From: Kofleriaceae bacterium
GTDB taxonomy: Bacteria; Myxococcota_A; Polyangia; Haliangiales; Haliangiaceae
Assembly: GCA_016763395.1 (NCBI GenBank)
Contig: JAESTW010000863.1
Coordinates: forward strand, 1-7,828
Length of the DNA: 7,828 nucleotides
Reading direction: 5' to 3'
Positions 6,674-7,828 of this stretch are shown piece by piece. A program made the position numbers and the translations under genes. The notes beneath the pieces are model-generated. The model saw nothing but the letters and a program-made list of their open reading frames with translations. It was not told the origin of the DNA and ran no database searches. The stretch's first letter is position 1; every line of letters starts with the position of its first letter.

Positions 6674-6877
6674 ATCGTTGTGCACTTGTCCGCTCACAAG
6701 TCGGCGTCCGTGAAACGCGGGCTTGTCCGAAATTCTCGATTCACGCTTTACTTCACGCCAACCTACTCATCCTGGGTCAATCTCGTCGAGCGTTTCTTTG
6801 CGCTATTTACCGAAGAGGCGATCAATGAGAAGGGACACCTAATTGGGCCCGTGGGGCCTCCTAGCACTTCCCGGTGA
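6674..6877 (+). pseudogene. IS630-family transposase remnant (C-terminal part of the DDE domain)
   Basis: The translated stretch contains SAHKSASVKRGLVRNSRF followed by LYFTPTYSSWVNLVERFF. This is the classic IS630/Tc1-mariner-type end of the DDE domain, where the family has HFTPT.SSW.N.VERFF and the Glu of VERFF is the third catalytic acid. Only about 50-55 residues align, against about 340 in a full enzyme. An in-frame TGA (6671-6673) stands just upstream. The family's conserved Asp-Asn before x-S-A-H-K is missing: the sequence reads V-V-H-L-S-A-H-K, consistent with a 3-nt loss plus a substitution at that codon pair. Similarity fades after about 6830. The piece is a dead fragment; the GTG at 6680 is not a believable start. 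No clear matching terminal repeats are left. Confidence 0.8.
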
Positions 6878-6883
6878 TATGCT
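6875..6883 (+). promoter_or_regulatory. Possible extended -10 promoter of the DUF1963 gene
   Basis: TGATATGCT matches the extended -10 form TGnTATnnT. No good -35 is seen about 17 nt upstream. Transcription would begin near 6890, only about 5 nt before the ATG, giving an almost leaderless message. The match is short and could be chance. Confidence 0.2.
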
Positions 6884-6894
6884 AGGGTCCTCCT

Positions 6895-7692
6895 ATGCGA
6901 AGAGAACTGGAAGCGAAAATTCGTGATGCTGAATTTGAGAGTGATAACGATGGCCTTGCCGAGGAAATGATCGGAGCTCTTCGCCCGGTGATTGGTATCG
7001 GACTAAAAAAGGAAGCTGTGGCCATCGGGCAAAGCAAGATTGGCGGCAAACCCCATCTGCCAGAAGGCATGGAATGGCCATGCGAGGACGACGATACCGA
7101 AGCCGAGGAGAACGGCTGGAACTACAAGAGGCTGTCCTTCGTTTGCCAAATCAACCTCGCAGAGTGCAAGCCCTACGACTTTGAAGGCTTGCCGGACCGG
7201 GGCATGCTGTATTTGTTTCACACTACCGAGGAAGAGTTTCTCTCGGACGAATGGTCCTCGTTGATCTATCGCGACGTCCCTGCGAGCGAGCTGCGAGAGG
7301 TCGACTACCCAAAGGACCTAAATGACGTTGAAGGGCGTTTTAATGAGTCGAGAATCGTATTCTCGGAGTCGTACATACTCGACCAAGATGGGGAGAAGTT
7401 CGATTTCGACGACGACGACGATGGCGAGACCTTTGAGGGGCTACTTAAGGAAGTCGGTATGCACACCAATGCGACCATGCTCGGCATTCCGCACTTTTGG
7501 GACGAGGACGCATATGAATTCGACGGAAACACCCAAGTCGCGCTTCTAGAACTCGACGGCGGTCTGATCGAGCGAATCGGCGATGATGACAGTATGTTTT
7601 GCGAAGGTACGTTTCACCTGGTCATCGACAAAGACGCCCTGACCGCAGGCGAGCTGGAAAAAACGGCGGTCATCTACGAAGGTGGTACCTGA
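6895..7692 (+). CDS. YwqG / DUF1963 family protein, 265 aa
   Basis: Family motifs occur in order: QSKIGGKPHLPEGMEWP (46-62), LSFVCQINLAE (80-90), LPDRGMLYLF (99-108), MLGIPHFWDED (195-205), then VALLELDGG (215-223) and the closing beta-strands GTFHLVIDKDAL (238-249). The length is normal for the family. DUF1963 proteins are cytoplasmic and poorly characterised, with no known enzyme activity. This member is very acidic, including a run of five Asp at 172-176. The ATG is firm because an in-frame TAG lies at 6883-6885, 12 nt before it; AGGG at 6884-6887 is a weak ribosome-binding site. It stands alone, directly after a dead IS630 fragment and divergent from the signalling operon, so there is no context for its function. 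Confidence 0.92.
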   Translation: MRRELEAKIRDAEFESDNDGLAEEMIGALRPVIGIGLKKEAVAIGQSKIGGKPHLPEGMEWPCEDDDTEAEENGWNYKRLSFVCQINLAECKPYDFEGLPDRGMLYLFHTTEEEFLSDEWSSLIYRDVPASELREVDYPKDLNDVEGRFNESRIVFSESYILDQDGEKFDFDDDDDGETFEGLLKEVGMHTNATMLGIPHFWDEDAYEFDGNTQVALLELDGGLIERIGDDDSMFCEGTFHLVIDKDALTAGELEKTAVIYEGGT

Positions 7693-7697
7693 GAGCT

Positions 7698-7740
7698 GTG
7701 CTTTGCGCGGAAGGGCAAGCACAATGTTATTGTTGTAGTG
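7698..7740 (+). terminator. Possible intrinsic terminator after the DUF1963 gene
   Basis: GTGCTT (7698-7703) pairs with AAGCAC (7717-7722), extended by two GC pairs past a bulged T, around an eight-base loop. The following stretch is T-rich but interrupted (TGTTATTGTTGTAG), so termination would be weak. It starts 5 nt after the stop codon. Confidence 0.35.
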
Positions 7741-7828
7741 TTATCGGTGTCCGCGCTAAGGGCGCCTGCATCTACTTCGAGGCTGACGACGGTTTGCTTA
7801 CACAGAGGCCCGCCTCGCATACAGCGAC

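Noticed and set aside
7693..7828. Open plus-strand frame from GTG 7698 to the window end
   Set aside because: About 43 codons with no ribosome-binding site, overlapping a hairpin, Cys-rich without a motif; not supportable as a gene start. Minus-strand frames here are no better.

Overview
The window (about 53% GC by eye) looks like chromosomal DNA from a Gram-negative bacterium with complex signalling. I infer this from a signal-peptide beta-propeller-like protein, a multi-pass VWA membrane protein of the aerotolerance-operon type, a STAS / PAS / receiver signalling cluster and a YwqG/DUF1963 protein. These fit a myxococcal or deltaproteobacterial genome, and would also fit a planctomycete. 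The sequence alone does not decide, and no gene here fixes the taxon.

Left block (1-4593, + strand): three tightly packed genes, probably one transcript. The first is the 3' part of a membrane protein with a VWA domain and a glutamine-amidotransferase-like fold; its start lies left of the window. The second is a 401-residue soluble protein I do not recognise. The third is a 319-residue exported protein that looks like a beta-propeller. The gaps are 12 nt and 1 nt. The block probably serves a cell-envelope function, but its exact role cannot be read from the sequence.

Middle block (6425 down to 4639, - strand): a compact three-gene signalling operon converging on the left block. In order of transcription it encodes a STAS domain joined to a zinc ribbon and a C-terminal membrane anchor, then a PAS domain with a coiled coil and no kinase, then a stand-alone receiver domain. 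Sensor, relay and output pieces are present without a histidine kinase or an RsbW-type kinase, so the set must use a partner encoded elsewhere. This is the most interesting system in the window.

Right block (6426-7828): a 469-nt stretch without an intact gene contains the signalling operon's leader, with an imperfect dyad and a hairpin, and then a decayed IS630-family transposase fragment. An intact, very acidic YwqG/DUF1963 gene follows on the + strand, with a possible terminator after it. The last ~100 nt hold nothing I can call.
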